Below, piece after piece: positions 11,686-24,525 of a stretch of 64,000 bases of DNA. Each line of letters opens with the position of its first letter. Within the stretch, counting starts at the first letter, position 1. This DNA comes from Sipunculus nudus (lineage: Eukaryota > Annelida > Sipuncula > Golfingiida > Sipunculidae). The position numbers were made by a program, and so were the translations under genes. The stretch lies in contig CM049318.1 in the NCBI GenBank assembly GCA_026874595.1, forward strand, positions 25,880,956 to 25,944,955. The letters are read 5' to 3'. The notes under the pieces were generated by a model, which saw only the letters and a program-made list of their open reading frames with translations, did no database searches and was not told the DNA's origin.

Positions 11686-12477
11686 TGAAGGCTTTGATTG
11701 GTCAATATTTTGTTGCGTTGATTTATCTACCAGTTAGAAGAAATAAACATTCTAGCCTATACTTGTTTTCCTGTGTTTTTTTCTATCACGTGGTGTGTTT
11801 GTGTTCCTGTGTGTGTAAGTGCGTTTGTATAATTCCTGGTGCGGCTTACTTAACTGCTGATGTGGCCTACTACATACCTTATCCCACCTCCTGATATGGC
11901 GTTCTAGTCACGCCGGAAAATTAAGTGTTTATAATAATGCTTTGGTGCGTTCACTTACACAAAATGGCTTTTCTTACTGATGGGAAACCAAAAAGATACA
12001 ATAAAATTGTGTTTAAATTCACATATTGAAGTCCACATCCACTTTCGGTTATAGTCTACCTCCGCCAGTTGGCGAGATATATGGTTTACCCTTGGTTATT
12101 ATACCCTTGGTTATGATTTACTCTTGGCTTGTCTCTCAATTTTACGAGAGGGAACAAAAACAAATGTTACTGGATCAGCATAATTTGTTTGCCTTTTCCA
12201 TTATGATATACGTTTATTCCTTTCCGTGTCTGTGTATATATTCATGGTTTTAGAGATAAACAGTGAATAGAATGATATAACCGTGAGAAGCATTTCCGTC
12301 ACTGCTGTTTCATTTAACATTTTGGCGGAGGTTGTGGCCTCTGAGTACTTTCTTATTGAAAATGTTGAAATAGTTGGTACTTCATATAAAGACAAGCTGG
12401 TGATCAATAACAGTAGCCAGTAGTAATATGCATAAAGACGTGATTGTGAGGCCGGGTATGTACACGGGGTCGTGTGT

Positions 12478-12536
<59 letters not shown>

Positions 12537-13101
12537 GGACAGCGAGGGAGAGAAAAAAAAAAAAATAAACGAACATTCCCCAAAATACAAAAAAAAAACC
12601 ATGACGTCTCATAAAAAAATGTAACTGTATGGTGGCGACTGCTCCAAGAATCGATCCAAGACGCTCAGATTTTTGTCATATCTTTAATTTAAAAAGAATT
12701 CCTCCGCAACACACACGCATCGATGGTCATTCAAACATTCTCTTCGGTACACGCCACATTTGTTAATGTAATGGGTGTTAATCATTGCGGAATTGGACTA
12801 ATTAATCATAAACTGTTTTTTATCTTACTCATCAACAAATACATGATTATGCACACTTTAATATTTTAAACCCCTACCCCAGCCCAACCGCTCATAATAA
12901 CAATAAGTTTAACGTTTTCTTTCGAACTTTTTCTTCAAATGTTTCCAAATTTTTTTCCTGCAGGTCTACTGGTTTATCCATAGTTATGATTGCATAGCAG
13001 ATCACGTGACCTCGAGTATAAGAGGCTGATGAACCATTCGTGTACCTTTACCCCATGCTCTATGAAGAGTATGTATCGCAGAACGATCATAAGAGGGACG
13101 C

Positions 13102-13157
<56 letters not shown>

Positions 13158-13233
13158 TACAAACACACATGTATATCCAAGTGGCTGAATCTCATATGAA
13201 GAGTAGGTATCGATATGAAAATTTAAAGAATGC

Positions 13234-13302
<69 letters not shown>

Positions 13303-13303
13303 T
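11686..13303. other. Spacer 1 distal part with large CT/GA microsatellites
   Basis: No gene is visible. (GA)n occupies 12479-12535. Two (CT)n arrays (13104-13152 and 13236-13298) each follow a similar leader (AAGAGTAGGTATCGA-like), so this is a two-unit tandem repeat. The same dimer occurs in spacer 3 at 44214-44241 and 44378-44423. Open frames here are low-complexity. Confidence 0.6.
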
Positions 13304-14189
13304 CAACATAATAATCATTTTAAGCACATATCCTACTTGATATCAAGGTAAAATGAAGCGAACATGGCCATTTGGTGGGCCGGTTTGTGATATAAATTAT
13401 ATATTTGAAAATGTAAACTTCTAAAAGTATATGAACTTTCTTTTTCTACATATTATCGATTTCATATCAATATCATTATATTCACTCAATATATCATGAT
13501 TGGTGTACGTGCTTGTGTGCGCGCGAATGAAGGTGAATGATTGCTTGTAGATCTATGCAATGAATACTAAAATCAATAAAGAATACTCATAGAAATTCTT
13601 TTTCCTATTACTTACAATTTTCTTCAAAGTTGAAACCATTTGGGGGGGGGGGGTTATAAGAAAACATATATATAAACAGCCATACTTATTCTTATGTCAA
13701 AGCTCCATTCAGTATATTAAAAGTGTAATATTGGTAAAATAACACAACTTGTAGACTCCGATATTTGTGAATGTTCTTATTAATGTCAATGTATAAAAAT
13801 GACAATGGGCCAAAAATGAACTGCTCAAATCTGCTCAATTAGCCCGCAGTGACATGGTTGGTGTATAGTGTTTGTAAATGGATTAGACTGGAAAGTGCTA
13901 TACTAAAGTATACTGAACCGTTAATATATTGTCAAAACTTATTTTAATCATTTATATTGAATAATGAATACTTTTCCATTGTTAAACAAACATGTCTGAG
14001 TGTTATACACTCAGTTCACTGTGTAAGTCTCAATGATAACGCCCATCCCGACCTTTTAAATACATGTATACGTATTTGCTTAAGTTTTTTTATTTGTGCA
14101 TAAGAGAAGTCTGGACATATAAAAGCGCACGAGTATCAGACAGTTTATAATGCAACATAATTTGTTTTACTCCATCATATATAAATATA

Positions 14190-14235
<46 letters not shown>

Positions 14236-14471
14236 ATTATATATATAATATAAATTCCATTTATATTCTATTTTTTATTTATATTATCCTATTCAATATA
14301 TTATATAACTTTGATCTTATGAATTGAAAACATGTTATCATGTCATACTTTTCCTTTACCAAAAATACAATAAAATTTTATAACAGGAAAATCAATGGTC
14401 TGTGTTTCATCAAAGCAAAATTAATTTGATTTCTTTTTTACGATTTGGATGCACATTATACTCATTATTTT
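13304..14471. repeat. Pre-promoter spacer of gene 2
   Basis: This noncoding stretch aligns with 27796-29428 (before gene 3) and 44424-45989 (before gene 4). It includes a G tract near 13644 and an imperfect (TA)n at about 14185-14250. It is part of the duplicated unit and holds no supported gene. Confidence 0.55.
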
Positions 14472-14830
14472 ATGGGTTATAAAAATTTCAAACGTGCTAA
14501 CAGCCTCTAAAGTTATCTACGGTTCAGTTCCTAACACTGAAACAACATCACGTAAAGCCCCTAACCCTGTACAAACATTACTCCTGTAAGTTCTATGAAG
14601 TCAAACATCAAAGTTGTAGTCCTCTGTATGTTTGCTTTGTACTTGGCCGCGGGGCCCGCCGTCCAGTTTGGTTTCAGGTCGACTGCTGAATAAACATTAA
14701 TGGTCAACCCGTCCGGCCTGGGTCACGTGTTGTATAAACACACCACGGTCAGTGACCACGCTCTGGCAACAACGCCAGGTAACTTATTCATGGTAATGTA
14801 TAAATACTGGCGGTCCAGCCTGATGGAATC
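14472..14830 (+). promoter_or_regulatory. Promoter of gene 2 (TATA, IR-1 repeat, E-box)
   Basis: This block is conserved before genes 2, 3 and 4 and, more loosely, gene 5. A TATA box (TATAAATA, 14799-14806) lies about 32 nt before an initiator-like TCATTCT (A at 14831). GGTCAGTGACC at 14747-14757 is a perfect inverted repeat with one-base spacing, 41 nt before the TATA box. CACGTG lies at 14724-14729. A second TATA-like GTATAAACAC lies between these two. An upstream block at 14530-14690 is also shared by the promoters. Confidence 0.7.
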
Positions 14831-14973
14831 ATTCTCTAGTGGACATACCAGGATACTACATAGCTACATACTGAGCCAGAGTTTACAGGAATATATTTTA
14901 CTACGACTGTAAGAAAGAGTTCCGTCCGCATCCGCAGCGCCACCCGAATAATTTTGTTCACGTCACTCAGTCG
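14831..14973 (+). other. Noncoding first exon of gene 2
   Basis: It starts at the predicted initiator and ends at a donor GTGAGT (14974). The body (TAGTGGACATACCAGGATAC and following) is conserved before genes 3 and 4, and the start also before gene 5. An acceptor right before the ATG exon (16479-16480) supports splicing across 14974-16480. The exact start site is inferred. Confidence 0.6.
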
Positions 14974-16480
14974 GTGAGTCCTTTTTCAGTCTATAGTTTC
15001 CCATATAATGTTTATATATATATGCATATAGCTTGAATGATGGTTGCATAAATTCACTCTTATACTTATCATGATGGGTCCTTTTGTGGTTCGAATCAAT
15101 ACGGAGATAATTGCATATGCATAAAACCCCCTACTCCTACGATTTTATATATACTGATTAAAGATGTATGGTCCCTCTGTAAATATATAAAGGCCCGGGA
15201 AGGGGGGGGGGGGGTTGGAGGGAGATCACAGAAAATGAAAATACTTTCAAAATTTGTTATCCAGTCCCCTTAAATTTTCAAGTCTCCTTTTTACAATAAT
15301 GCTCTTTTCAGATGATCAAGATGTAAAGATTATCAAAGATTTGAGTATCATGCCAGCAATATTATATATATATAACCTTACAGGCATATTCCAATACATA
15401 TACCGAAAATAACGTGTTGTGATTATACCATGAATGTTCATTTAGTGTGTGGGAAGGTTCCTGTATTCCTCCTTTTGTACAACCTTGCTGTAATTTAACC
15501 TCCATAATTTAAGCAATCATTGTCGCGCGTCGCACACACTTCCGCTTGGCCATAACTATATAGCATCCCCAACACTTCGTTTGTCATTTCAACCGTTGTG
15601 TACAACTTTCACTTGCAATTTTACGACTATGGTCTCCATTTCTTTTGTTGAAGAATGAGATTCTAATAGTTTAAAGAAATTAAATAAGAAAATTAATAAG
15701 AACTTGGAATCAAATAACGATTCGTTGGTATCGTGACCGCAATAGTAAAAAAGGTTACACCTGTGTGTGCCTTCGTTCAGTCACGTGACCTCACCTGTTT
15801 GTTGATTACACATCCAAGGTTAATTATTGCAAGTCGGAGGTCGGAAATGAGCTACTAACGCAATAACCATACGTATCGTGACATAATATACAGTCAGTCC
15901 GTGCCCTCTCTTTTGTCATTACTATACCCCTTGAAGGGTTATTTGCATGGGTTAACCTATGGATTCTAATATATCCTTCCTACAGCCTATAGGTGGATTA
16001 CAATGGAGCAATTTAGTCAGAAGGTTTTGTCACTGATATGTACTAAAAGATCCCTTGTGCATAAGCCCTTGTGACGTAATCGCTCATCTGGAGAGTATAA
16101 AGTTTAAAATACTGTAACCAGACAATTCAAAATTTTAGAGGAATTAGAGAAACACTGATTGAATGATCTGAAGGAATGATATATAGTATATACCTATACA
16201 TACTTATATTTCGCATTCATTTTGTATTTTGTTGCCACATCTTTTGCATGTCGACGGTGTCACAGATTTATTCAAGAGTATTTGTGACATTTTTTTAAAT
16301 ATGGACCTGTGGGTTTTATTCCTGCATAGAGTACTTCTAGAAAAAAATATAAATAACGAAGCCAAAGAATCAACCCCGGTTTTACAGTCTGATTGTAAAT
16401 ATATTTTTATATGTTTTATAAGTATATCTGAAGAATGATGTTTATTATATTTACACACTCAGTGAAATGAATATTTTCAG
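14974..16480 (+). other. Leader intron of gene 2
   Basis: This 1.5-kb intron separates the noncoding first exon from the ATG exon. It holds a G tract near 15200-15216 and GTCACGTGAC at 15780-15789 within a segment (about 15770-16080) that is conserved in the leader introns of genes 3 and 4. Open frames near 16204-16458 are not conserved. Confidence 0.55.
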
Positions 16481-16507
16481 AAATCAAAAAGGGGAAACCA
16501 GAGCAGC

Positions 16508-18073
16508 ATGAAGAGAGTCGTCGTGGTTGTTTTTGTGGTTGCTATGGTTACAGCTGGAGTGCAGGCTTTTCCTTGGAGCGACTACTATGACCTCAACCCG
16601 CACGTGCAAGTCAGGAAACAAGGTATGTGTGTATATTTATGAAATCAACAAGTAAAAATTATACATAAATTAAAGATAATTTATAGATAAATTATAGAAC
16701 AGAAACCGTGGGACTTAGAACCCGCAATAAAATGATCAAGTAATTAAAGCTTGGGGCCTGATGGTCATTTGCTATAAAATAATTATAAATGTTTCACTCA
16801 AATGTATGTTAAAGATGAATTATCTGAGATAAAATAACACTAAAGATGACAATATCACATTACTTTAACGCTGAAATGACCATATGTTTTACTTCAAGTT
16901 TAATTTATCATTCTCAAATAGTAAATTGTCTTTTAAACTGATTTCAGCGGCTGACCTGACGTGCTGGACGTGCCGTAACAAGACAAACAACACGGAGTGT
17001 AACGACTGGGCTCCTGACGTCACATGTCCACTCAGTAAGTTATATTTAGATAGATGTATGTTATGTTCCCGCTTGAACGTACGCCTGTTCCCGACCATCC
17101 ATCCTTTAATGATTTATTTTCTCTTGAAAACGCTGTTTTAAATTTCATTTTAATGAGGAATATTGCTATTAAAACGAATAACTGTAACTCGTCTGTAAAT
17201 TTATGTATTTTCACCAATGAATTTAACCACGATTTTTTGTACTTTCTTCTCATTTGCTTTTATGATTGTTGTATTAAATAATATTGTTGTAAACAATAAG
17301 TCTGACGAGTTCAACCCAGATACAATATAAACCGTATATTCATTATATTTCCTAATTTTACAGATCACACAGTATGTAAGACCGTCCACCGTATAGACAC
17401 GTCATCGTCAGTGACACTGGTCGTCAACAAAATGTGTGCCCCAGCTCATCACTGTACAGAAGATCACGTGGGTTGCCATGACACTGATATTCCAGGAGTG
17501 AAGGTTAGTATTCGGTCATGTCTAAATGATTGTCCTGTCTGGCATTAAATTAAAATTAATTAAAATCTGAAAAAGAGATCTGGTGAATTATAGAAATTGA
17601 ATATGTACAAAGTTTATTAGACAATACTGGACAATTCCATACAACAACAGCAAATATATTGTGGCATTTCTTCAGTTTATGTACTTAATGCTTTAAAGAT
17701 GCTGTCAAAAGTCATGAAAAAATGGGATGAATTACATTTAAAAGCAATATTTGTTTATACTCGTGCTTTTTAATTTATTTCATAATTAATTATAGTCCTT
17801 TTTTGTGAATAAATGCGGAATTCGGGAGACTGGTTATAATTGAAGTTTGGTTCGAGGGAAAGCATACAGTAATTATCTCTGTAGTCTTGCGATTTCGTTT
17901 ATTTACAGGAATGTGTATCATGCTGCTCGTTGTCCTACTGCAATGAGGGGGTGCCCACGGATATCGGAACAGCTTGGCTGTTGACATCTTTGTCCAACTC
18001 AGGAAATGGCGTCACTTGTTGCGCAGTTTTGATATGGTGCCTGTCATCATTACTTTTTAATATCTTAGGCTGA
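16508..18073 (+). CDS. Ly6/uPAR three-finger domain protein, predicted GPI-anchored (array copy 2)
   Basis: The coding exons are 16508-16622, 16948-17034, 17364-17503 and 17909-18073, the same four lengths and phases as gene 1, giving 168 residues. Introns are 325, 329 and 405 nt and align with those of gene 1, so the two form a close pair. All twelve domain cysteines are present. Differences from copy 1 include Met-Lys-Arg-Val at the start, Pro31, Arg36, Ser121-Leu122 in the loop before the final CN, Asn147-Gly148 before the hydrophobic tail, and a C-terminal Gly168. All three glycosylation sequons remain. The signal peptide (about 1-20) and the GPI-type tail (about 149-168) predict a cell-surface, lipid-anchored product. 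The start is the first ATG after the splice acceptor at 16480. Confidence 0.93.
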
Positions 18074-18744
18074 TAGTCTATTTATTTATCTTATAAGATC
18101 ATTAAACAATGCATATATACATTTTTTCTACAATATTTTACATACATGTAAGCATTTCATGCAGAACACTACTGATGTTAGATAAGTTATCTTCTGTGTA
18201 AGAAAACCATGAATATGAACTGGCATATTTATTCATATAAGTGATATATACCTTTCTTCCAACATGTACTCATGTAAATATCTTGTTCATGGACAGCTAG
18301 GGTGGAAATGAAGAATTTCAATCATGTAACTTTTCAACACTTTTTACTATCATATTTGTATTTATCATGAGATTATTATAACAAAGTATATGCATACACT
18401 AGTTGTATGCAACGGCTCAATACTGTATACACTTTATTTCATGTACATGTCTGTAGATACAGTTGTAAATATAGTTTGTCTATTTCTTTGTCAATGGGTG
18501 CTATAATTATTATATATCATGTACATAGTGTACATTATATTATGTAAATAGCTTATCATATGTGACAGGTGACATTAATAACACCTTGAGGGTGATTACC
18601 AAAACAGATCATAGAGGACTATGTATAAAGCTTTAATTTATCTCATCATATTTATTTAATATTTACAATTTTTAGGCAGCCCTGTGTATATATTGTTGAC
18701 TTTTGAATGCTGAGCATTTATAAATATTCGAATAAAAATTGTCA
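18074..18744 (+). other. 3' UTR and poly(A) signal of gene 2
   Basis: AATAAA lies at 18731-18736 after a TGCTGAGCATTTATAA stretch. ACACCTTGAGGGTGAT is at 18581-18596. The whole segment aligns with the 3' UTR of gene 1 and, less well, with those of genes 3 and 4. Confidence 0.7.
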
Positions 18745-19515
18745 CTTCTTTGTATTATCTTGTTTTCTAAATCTATTTGTTTTTAATTTACTCGTCAGTG
18801 AGTGAATGCTTGAGCACCACCCTTCCGATGTTCGAAAAAAATATGGTTATTGACATAATGCCCATATAACGTTATTTAATTAGCCCTTTTTTTTACATAC
18901 GAATATATTCCGGTATATAAACAATCACTTTAATTAAGTTAATTAACAAACTTCCAATTGAAAATAAGAAAAATGCGATTGTGTTCAAACCCTGCTTAGA
19001 AACACATCATAATGTAATAAAGCGATTCAAAATTCAAACCTATTCAAATCATATGTAAATAACTACATATTCAAAGAAAAATACATTCAACCATCCCCCC
19101 CCCCCCCCCCCAAAAAAAAAGACTTGTACATCTTTCAGCCTGGTTTGTCATTAAAACGTGTCATAATTTCAATAATTGGCAACCATAAGCAGGCTTACTC
19201 ATATTTTAACTGAGGGAAAAATCTTGGATATTTTCTCCAAACATCAAGATAACTAATTAAAATCAATATATAGTTATTATTTATATAATTATTATGATAA
19301 TATTAACAATTCATTAATATCATAATTTGCGTAATCTTGTGTCGTTCACAATTCCGGTTAGGTAGCGCTACAGTAGTCCCTTAGGAAAGGGTGTCAAATC
19401 AAGGATATATGGAAAAATGTGGGAAAAGACCCACCCACCTCCTCCCGACCCACCTCGAACACATTGAGCAGGGTTTCCGACAATTCGACAAGACAAGCAA
19501 ACATTTCCGGGGTCC

Positions 19516-19546
<31 letters not shown>

Positions 19547-19553
19547 CCTATTA

Positions 19554-19588
<35 letters not shown>

Positions 19589-19609
19589 ACATACTGGTGT
19601 AAATACTTT
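18745..19609. other. AT-rich spacer 2, proximal part
   Basis: This is the counterpart of 2366-3294. It carries a C tract followed by an A tract at about 19096-19120 and an (ATT)n array at 19520-19587. No gene is visible; open frames at 19391-19733 are read through the (ATT)n repeat. Confidence 0.6.
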
Positions 19610-21067
19610 ACGATATTTCAGTAATGCTATGATTAGAATGATAAGAAAAGCGTATCTATTAAAAATTAAAAACACTCGCACAACCTTAACTCATCGTTTA
19701 TTTCGTGTTATTTTGTATATACATGAAACGTGAGCATGCGTTAAACGTGAATATGCGTTTGAATATCTGGGAACCGCTCAACAAAAATTTAATGTCTTCT
19801 CTTTTCACAGAACGACTGATAAGTTGATAAACACTTACTGATATTTCATTGTCCAGACTAGTAAAAGCACAGATAATTGAATCTCGCCCAGAACAATTTA
19901 TAAAGTACTCATAACGTTCTATAAAGAAGGAACTCGTTGTCAATGATTGATCTACCAAAATAAGGCCATTACAGGGGCGGGTTGATACGAATAATTGACA
20001 TGTATAATTACAGAGGGTCCGCTATATATAACACACCGTGTCTCTTGATCCTCGTGTGATATTGTATCAAGGTATAATTAATGGTTAGAGTCAGGCGCTA
20101 ATGTAACACATACATCACAAGTCGGGGCGAACATTTACACAGCATGGGAAAATCGGGAGACGTCAAAATCTCGGGTCAAAGGTCAATAGAGTATATGACC
20201 CCAATATAAAGGTGAACAAAATTTTAATTTGCATGCATGTTCTGCAGCGATCAAAATGCCGCACCGGACTTCAACAAGACGGTAACGGTTGATGCAGATA
20301 TGCATATACACAGAAGCACACATTACGTTTATTGCCTATATATAATATATTTTCAGGTTCTGTCACTGGAAAGGGTTAATATTCAATGTGCGTTTTCGTT
20401 TAAATCCCATATCTATTGGATGTTAAATTGTGTATCTTTTGTTCAGTCTAAAAGAAAACGGACTCTTTGTGAACATTATGCACCAAATCTAAAGAAATAA
20501 TGAAAACATTTTCTTCCACAGTGCACAGTAACGCAATTTTCCTACGTGAAATCATTAAGTGGATATAAGAGGTTTTGGAGACCCGAGGGAGAGAGGAAGG
20601 TAGGACGCCCCCGAACCACGTAGAGAAGAACGGTTGAAAGGAAAGAACAAGGGTGAACCTTGATTGGAACATAGCCAAAACCATAGCCAGAGACAGAACA
20701 AGCCGGAGGGAGGAATCTGCAGCCTTATGGGACACAGGGCCCGAAGAGGATAGGTGAGGTAAAGAAGTTTTGGAATATAGGGTATGGTGCTTGGAAGTTA
20801 ATCCGACAATTCCGTTTCGGCGTCATCTGGTGACGCATTTAAGAAATTTAGCTGTTACATTTTACCATACATCAACTGTAAGAAATGCTAAAGTTCAATC
20901 AGAAGCATATTCATTTCACTTTTAAATTTGCATATTCTAATTTATTTTCAAATAAAATGTGTGTTTTAAGGTCCTGTTTTGGACATCAGTTTATTCAATG
21001 TAATCGTAATTCCTTGTGTGGTTGCAGTCGTTATCACAGTAAAACTGTTGTAAGCCTTTGGTATGTT

Positions 21068-21098
<31 letters not shown>

Positions 21099-21753
21099 CG
21101 AGAAAGAGAGATCGGTCGCTGTTAGACACAGGCTTTGGAACCAGGGAGGGAATGCGACCCCCCCCCCCCCCCACCACCATAAGTTGTTAATGGTGTCAAA
21201 TGATTTATGTAATGCATATAATGCAGGTTTTTTTACGGGGGGGGGGTAATGGTGTTAAAATGATTAAAAATATGTAATGCATATCATATATATGATACGT
21301 ATTTCTTAACAATATTACAGTAAATGTTACAGTCTTTTTTTCAATATTTGTTACAAGTGATAAATCATTAAATGACGGCCTTCGTGTGTCGACAAAAGGA
21401 CATCCCCCGTGAGTGTTTTCGACAGTTTTTACAAGGTAAGTGTTGCTAAAAGGATCTAAAAACAATAATAAAATCCTCAGAGAACAGCCTTAATATGAGA
21501 ATCTATCATGATTTGGTTCAGTATATAAGGGCATAAGCCCCTCCTCACACATCTTCCGCCGTATCTTCCCCAAGACCTTATGGATTATAGTTCCGTTTCT
21601 TATTTACGTGTTCAATTTAAAAAGGGGAAGTCTAAATATATACATTAAAACATCAAAATTATGACCACCGGACCACAGCGGTAGCATTTCGAAGTGGTCG
21701 TCTAAGCGAAGTCTTATATAAAGAGCAAACGACCGTGTACAAGTGTCGTTATT
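19610..21753. repeat. Spacer module A, copy in spacer 2 (left part)
   Basis: This aligns with 3295-5885 of spacer 1. It has the TATA-like patch at about 20020, a (GA)n at 21069-21090, a C tract at about 21158-21172, a G tract near 21237-21247, and a fragment related to the small MITE family at about 21650-21745. A segment at about 20580-20760 is not seen in spacer 1. No supported gene. Confidence 0.6.
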
Positions 21754-22250
21754 TTAAAGGGAGCCAATCACCTATACAGCATGTTGAATTAACACTATAT
21801 AGCTTCCTCTCTCCTAAAATAAATTTGTACCTGGCAAAATATTGCCCTGAAACCGTTTGCTTATTCCTGTGAACAAATGTTAAAAACAGTGCACCGGGCG
21901 CGATCATATGTGTCAACATAAACAGCGCGTGTATCGCCCGGGCAAAACACGTGTCCATCAGGAGATGCTCTGGCTGACTTTACCAAACAAATGTAAAAAA
22001 TGTTCCTGCTGGCTGAAACTTAGGGTGTTGGGGCTCACAGTCGGGCCTCCAGTCACGTTATGGTAAACAGACACACGTTGACTGTGTTAATCAACACGCA
22101 GAGTCATAACAAGGTTTTTAACCGCCGTATGCGAGGTACTGGGACTGCGTGCTGGGCTGGTTTTGCTTGGGAAACTTTTGTATAAAGCAAACCTGAACTG
22201 ACAGTTTGAAAGAAGGGGGCATAATATTGTCCCTTATTATGTCCCTTTAA
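21754..22250 (+). mobile_element. TTAA-flanked nonautonomous DNA element (497 bp)
   Basis: Spacer 1 has the uninterrupted sequence ATTTTAAGGTTGTC at about 5876-5889. Here the same bases are split by an insert bounded by TTAA (21754-21757 and 22247-22250). Its ends are AGGGAGCC and GTCCCT, which form short inverted repeats. It has no coding capacity. A related element in opposite orientation lies at 58854-59314, alignable along most of its length. The TTAA duplication suggests a piggyBac-type mobilising enzyme, which is inference. Confidence 0.7.
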
Positions 22251-22286
22251 GGTTGTCACTAAATGCATTTGGTCGTTAGGCGAGGT

Positions 22287-24322
22287 GTTACTTCATAACT
22301 TTCCCGAATCCAATAAATCAGAAGATTTTAGTATATTTCGCACTCTCCCACACAGCATGTGTATCCCCACCAGACCAAGTGTCTACGTGAGATTTGTTTT
22401 TCTTGTCTTTCTGTCTATTCACCTGCTGACTCAATCCATTGACCGTCCTTCTGTTACACCCCGGAGCTATAGTACGAGCACTAAGATACATAACTACCTC
22501 ATGAGTATACTTTCACAGAAATGATATGTTATAGTTAAGTGGCCTGAGGGGTGGAGGCAGCTGTGGTCAGTTCGTCCCACGAGGGGCATAAACTACCCAC
22601 TATAGTGGGCCTAAGAGTGCCCGGTCTGTATGGTGTACAGGTCATATTCACGTGACTGGTCTTTATATGAATGGGTCGAATCATTACTTCTGTCATCCCT
22701 CCTATACATGTCACACGGTACCAGTTTTAATTTCTTCACAGATGTTATCGGCCTCAGTGCCGGGTCAGTATATTACAGACAAACAAAGGTTTCAGATCAT
22801 TCGTTTATTAGCAAATACAGAGTTAACTTCATATTGGCGAGGTTCAAAATAAGCGATTTCCACTTTTCGGTGTTTCGCGAGGGATCGTTTTTCGCGCTGT
22901 CACCATACTACACAGAGTACTAGTATATCCTGTAATATATGAATTATTTAATATGCTTGTACAAATCGTTACTTCATAACTTTCCCGAATCCAATAAATC
23001 AGAAGATTTTAGTATATTTCGCACTCTCCCACACAGCATGTGTATCCCCACCAGACCAAGTGTCTACGTGAGATTTGTTTTTCTTGTCTTTCTGTCTATT
23101 CACCTGCTGACTCAATCCATTGACCGTCCTTCTGTTACACCCCGGAGCTATAGTACGAGCACTAAGATACATAACTACCTCATGAGTATACTTTCACAGA
23201 AATGATATGTTATAGTTAAGTGGCCTGAGGGGTGGAGGCAGCTGTGGTCAGTTCGTCCCACGAGGGGCATAAACTACCCACTATAGTGGGCCTAAGAGTG
23301 CCCGGTCTGTATGGTGTACAGGTCATATTCACGTGACTGGTCTTTATATGAATGGGTCGAATCATTACTTCTGTCATCCCTCCTATACATGTCACACGGT
23401 ACCAGTTTTAATTTCTTCACAGATGTTATCGGCCTCAGTGCCGGGTCAGTATATTACAGACAAACAAAGGTTTCAGATCATTCGTTTATTAGCAAATACA
23501 GAGTTAACTTCATATTGGCGAGGTTCAAAATAAGCGATTTCCACTTTTCGGTGTTTCGCGAGGGATCGTTTTTCGCGCTGTCACCATACTACACAGAGTA
23601 CTAGTATATCCTGTAATATATGAATTATTTAATATGCTTGTACAAATCGTTACTTCATAACTTTCCCGAATCCAATAAATCAGAAGATTTTAGTATATTT
23701 CGCACTCTCCCACACAGCATGTGTATCCCCACCAGACCAAGTGTCTACGTGAGATTTGTTTTTCTTGTCTTTCTGTCTATTCACCTGCTGACTTAATCCA
23801 TTGACCGTCCTTCTGTTACACCCCAGGGCTATAGTACGAGCACTAAGATACAGAACTACCTCATGAGTATACTTTCACAGAAATGACATGTTATAGTTAA
23901 GTGGCCTGAGGGGTGGAGACAGCTGTGGTCAGTTTGTCCCACGAGGGGCATAAACTACCCACTATAGTGGGCCAAGAGTGCCCGGTCTGTATGGTGGACA
24001 GGTCATATTCACGTGACTGGTCTTTATATGAATGGGTCGAATCATTACTTCTGTCACCCCTCCTACATGTCACACGGTACCAGTTTAATTTCTTCACAGA
24101 TGTTATCGGCCTCAATGCCGGTACAGTATATTACAGACTAAGTCCAGATCATTCGTTTATTAGCAAATACAGAGTTAACTTTATATTGGCGAGGTTCAAA
24201 ATAAGCGATTTCCACTTTTCGGTGTTTCGCGAGGGATCGTTTTTCGCGCTGTCACCATACTACACAGAGTACTAGTATTTCCTGTAATATATGAATTATT
24301 TAATATGCTTGTACAAATCGTT
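22287..24322. repeat. Three tandem copies of a 681-bp unit
   Basis: The units start at 22287, 22968 and 23649, each at GTTACTTCATAACTTTCCCG. Units 1 and 2 are essentially identical; unit 3 differs at scattered sites and small gaps. Spacer 1 (about 5925-6400) and spacer 3 (about 40231-40850) carry one diverged unit each. The open frames (97, 88, 79, 66 and 120 residues) recur only because the DNA recurs; the orthologous single units carry frameshifts and deletions, so I do not call them genes. Confidence 0.85.
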
Positions 24323-24525
24323 AAAATGTGAGGACCCTGCTAACATTTTTCGTGTGTTAAATCTTGTTTATTATATAAAGGCAGATAATTAAAGGTAAAA
24401 GATTTCATTTTATTTCAGTGTGTAATTTAAAGGTAACACAAAAGTTCTGTTAATATAAATAATATAAAATGTTTTCCTTGTAAGCTTCAGGCATTGATAA
24501 TGTTTATGAGATGCCATTAAGGTTA
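24323..24525. other. Module A right edge in spacer 2
   Basis: This AT-rich sequence is shared with 6420-6640 and 41400-41570. It leads directly into the small TIR element. No gene is visible. Confidence 0.4.

Noticed and set aside
14174-14250. CRISPR-like or satellite array among the many short repeats
   Set aside because: The repeats are simple TA, CT, GA and ATT tracts without unique spacers of constant length, in a eukaryotic context.
22285-24275. Repeated open frames of 66-120 residues in the 681-bp units
   Set aside because: They recur because the DNA is tandemly duplicated. The third unit carries a stop in the first frame, and the single units in spacers 1 and 3 carry frameshifts or deletions. 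No domain is recognisable.
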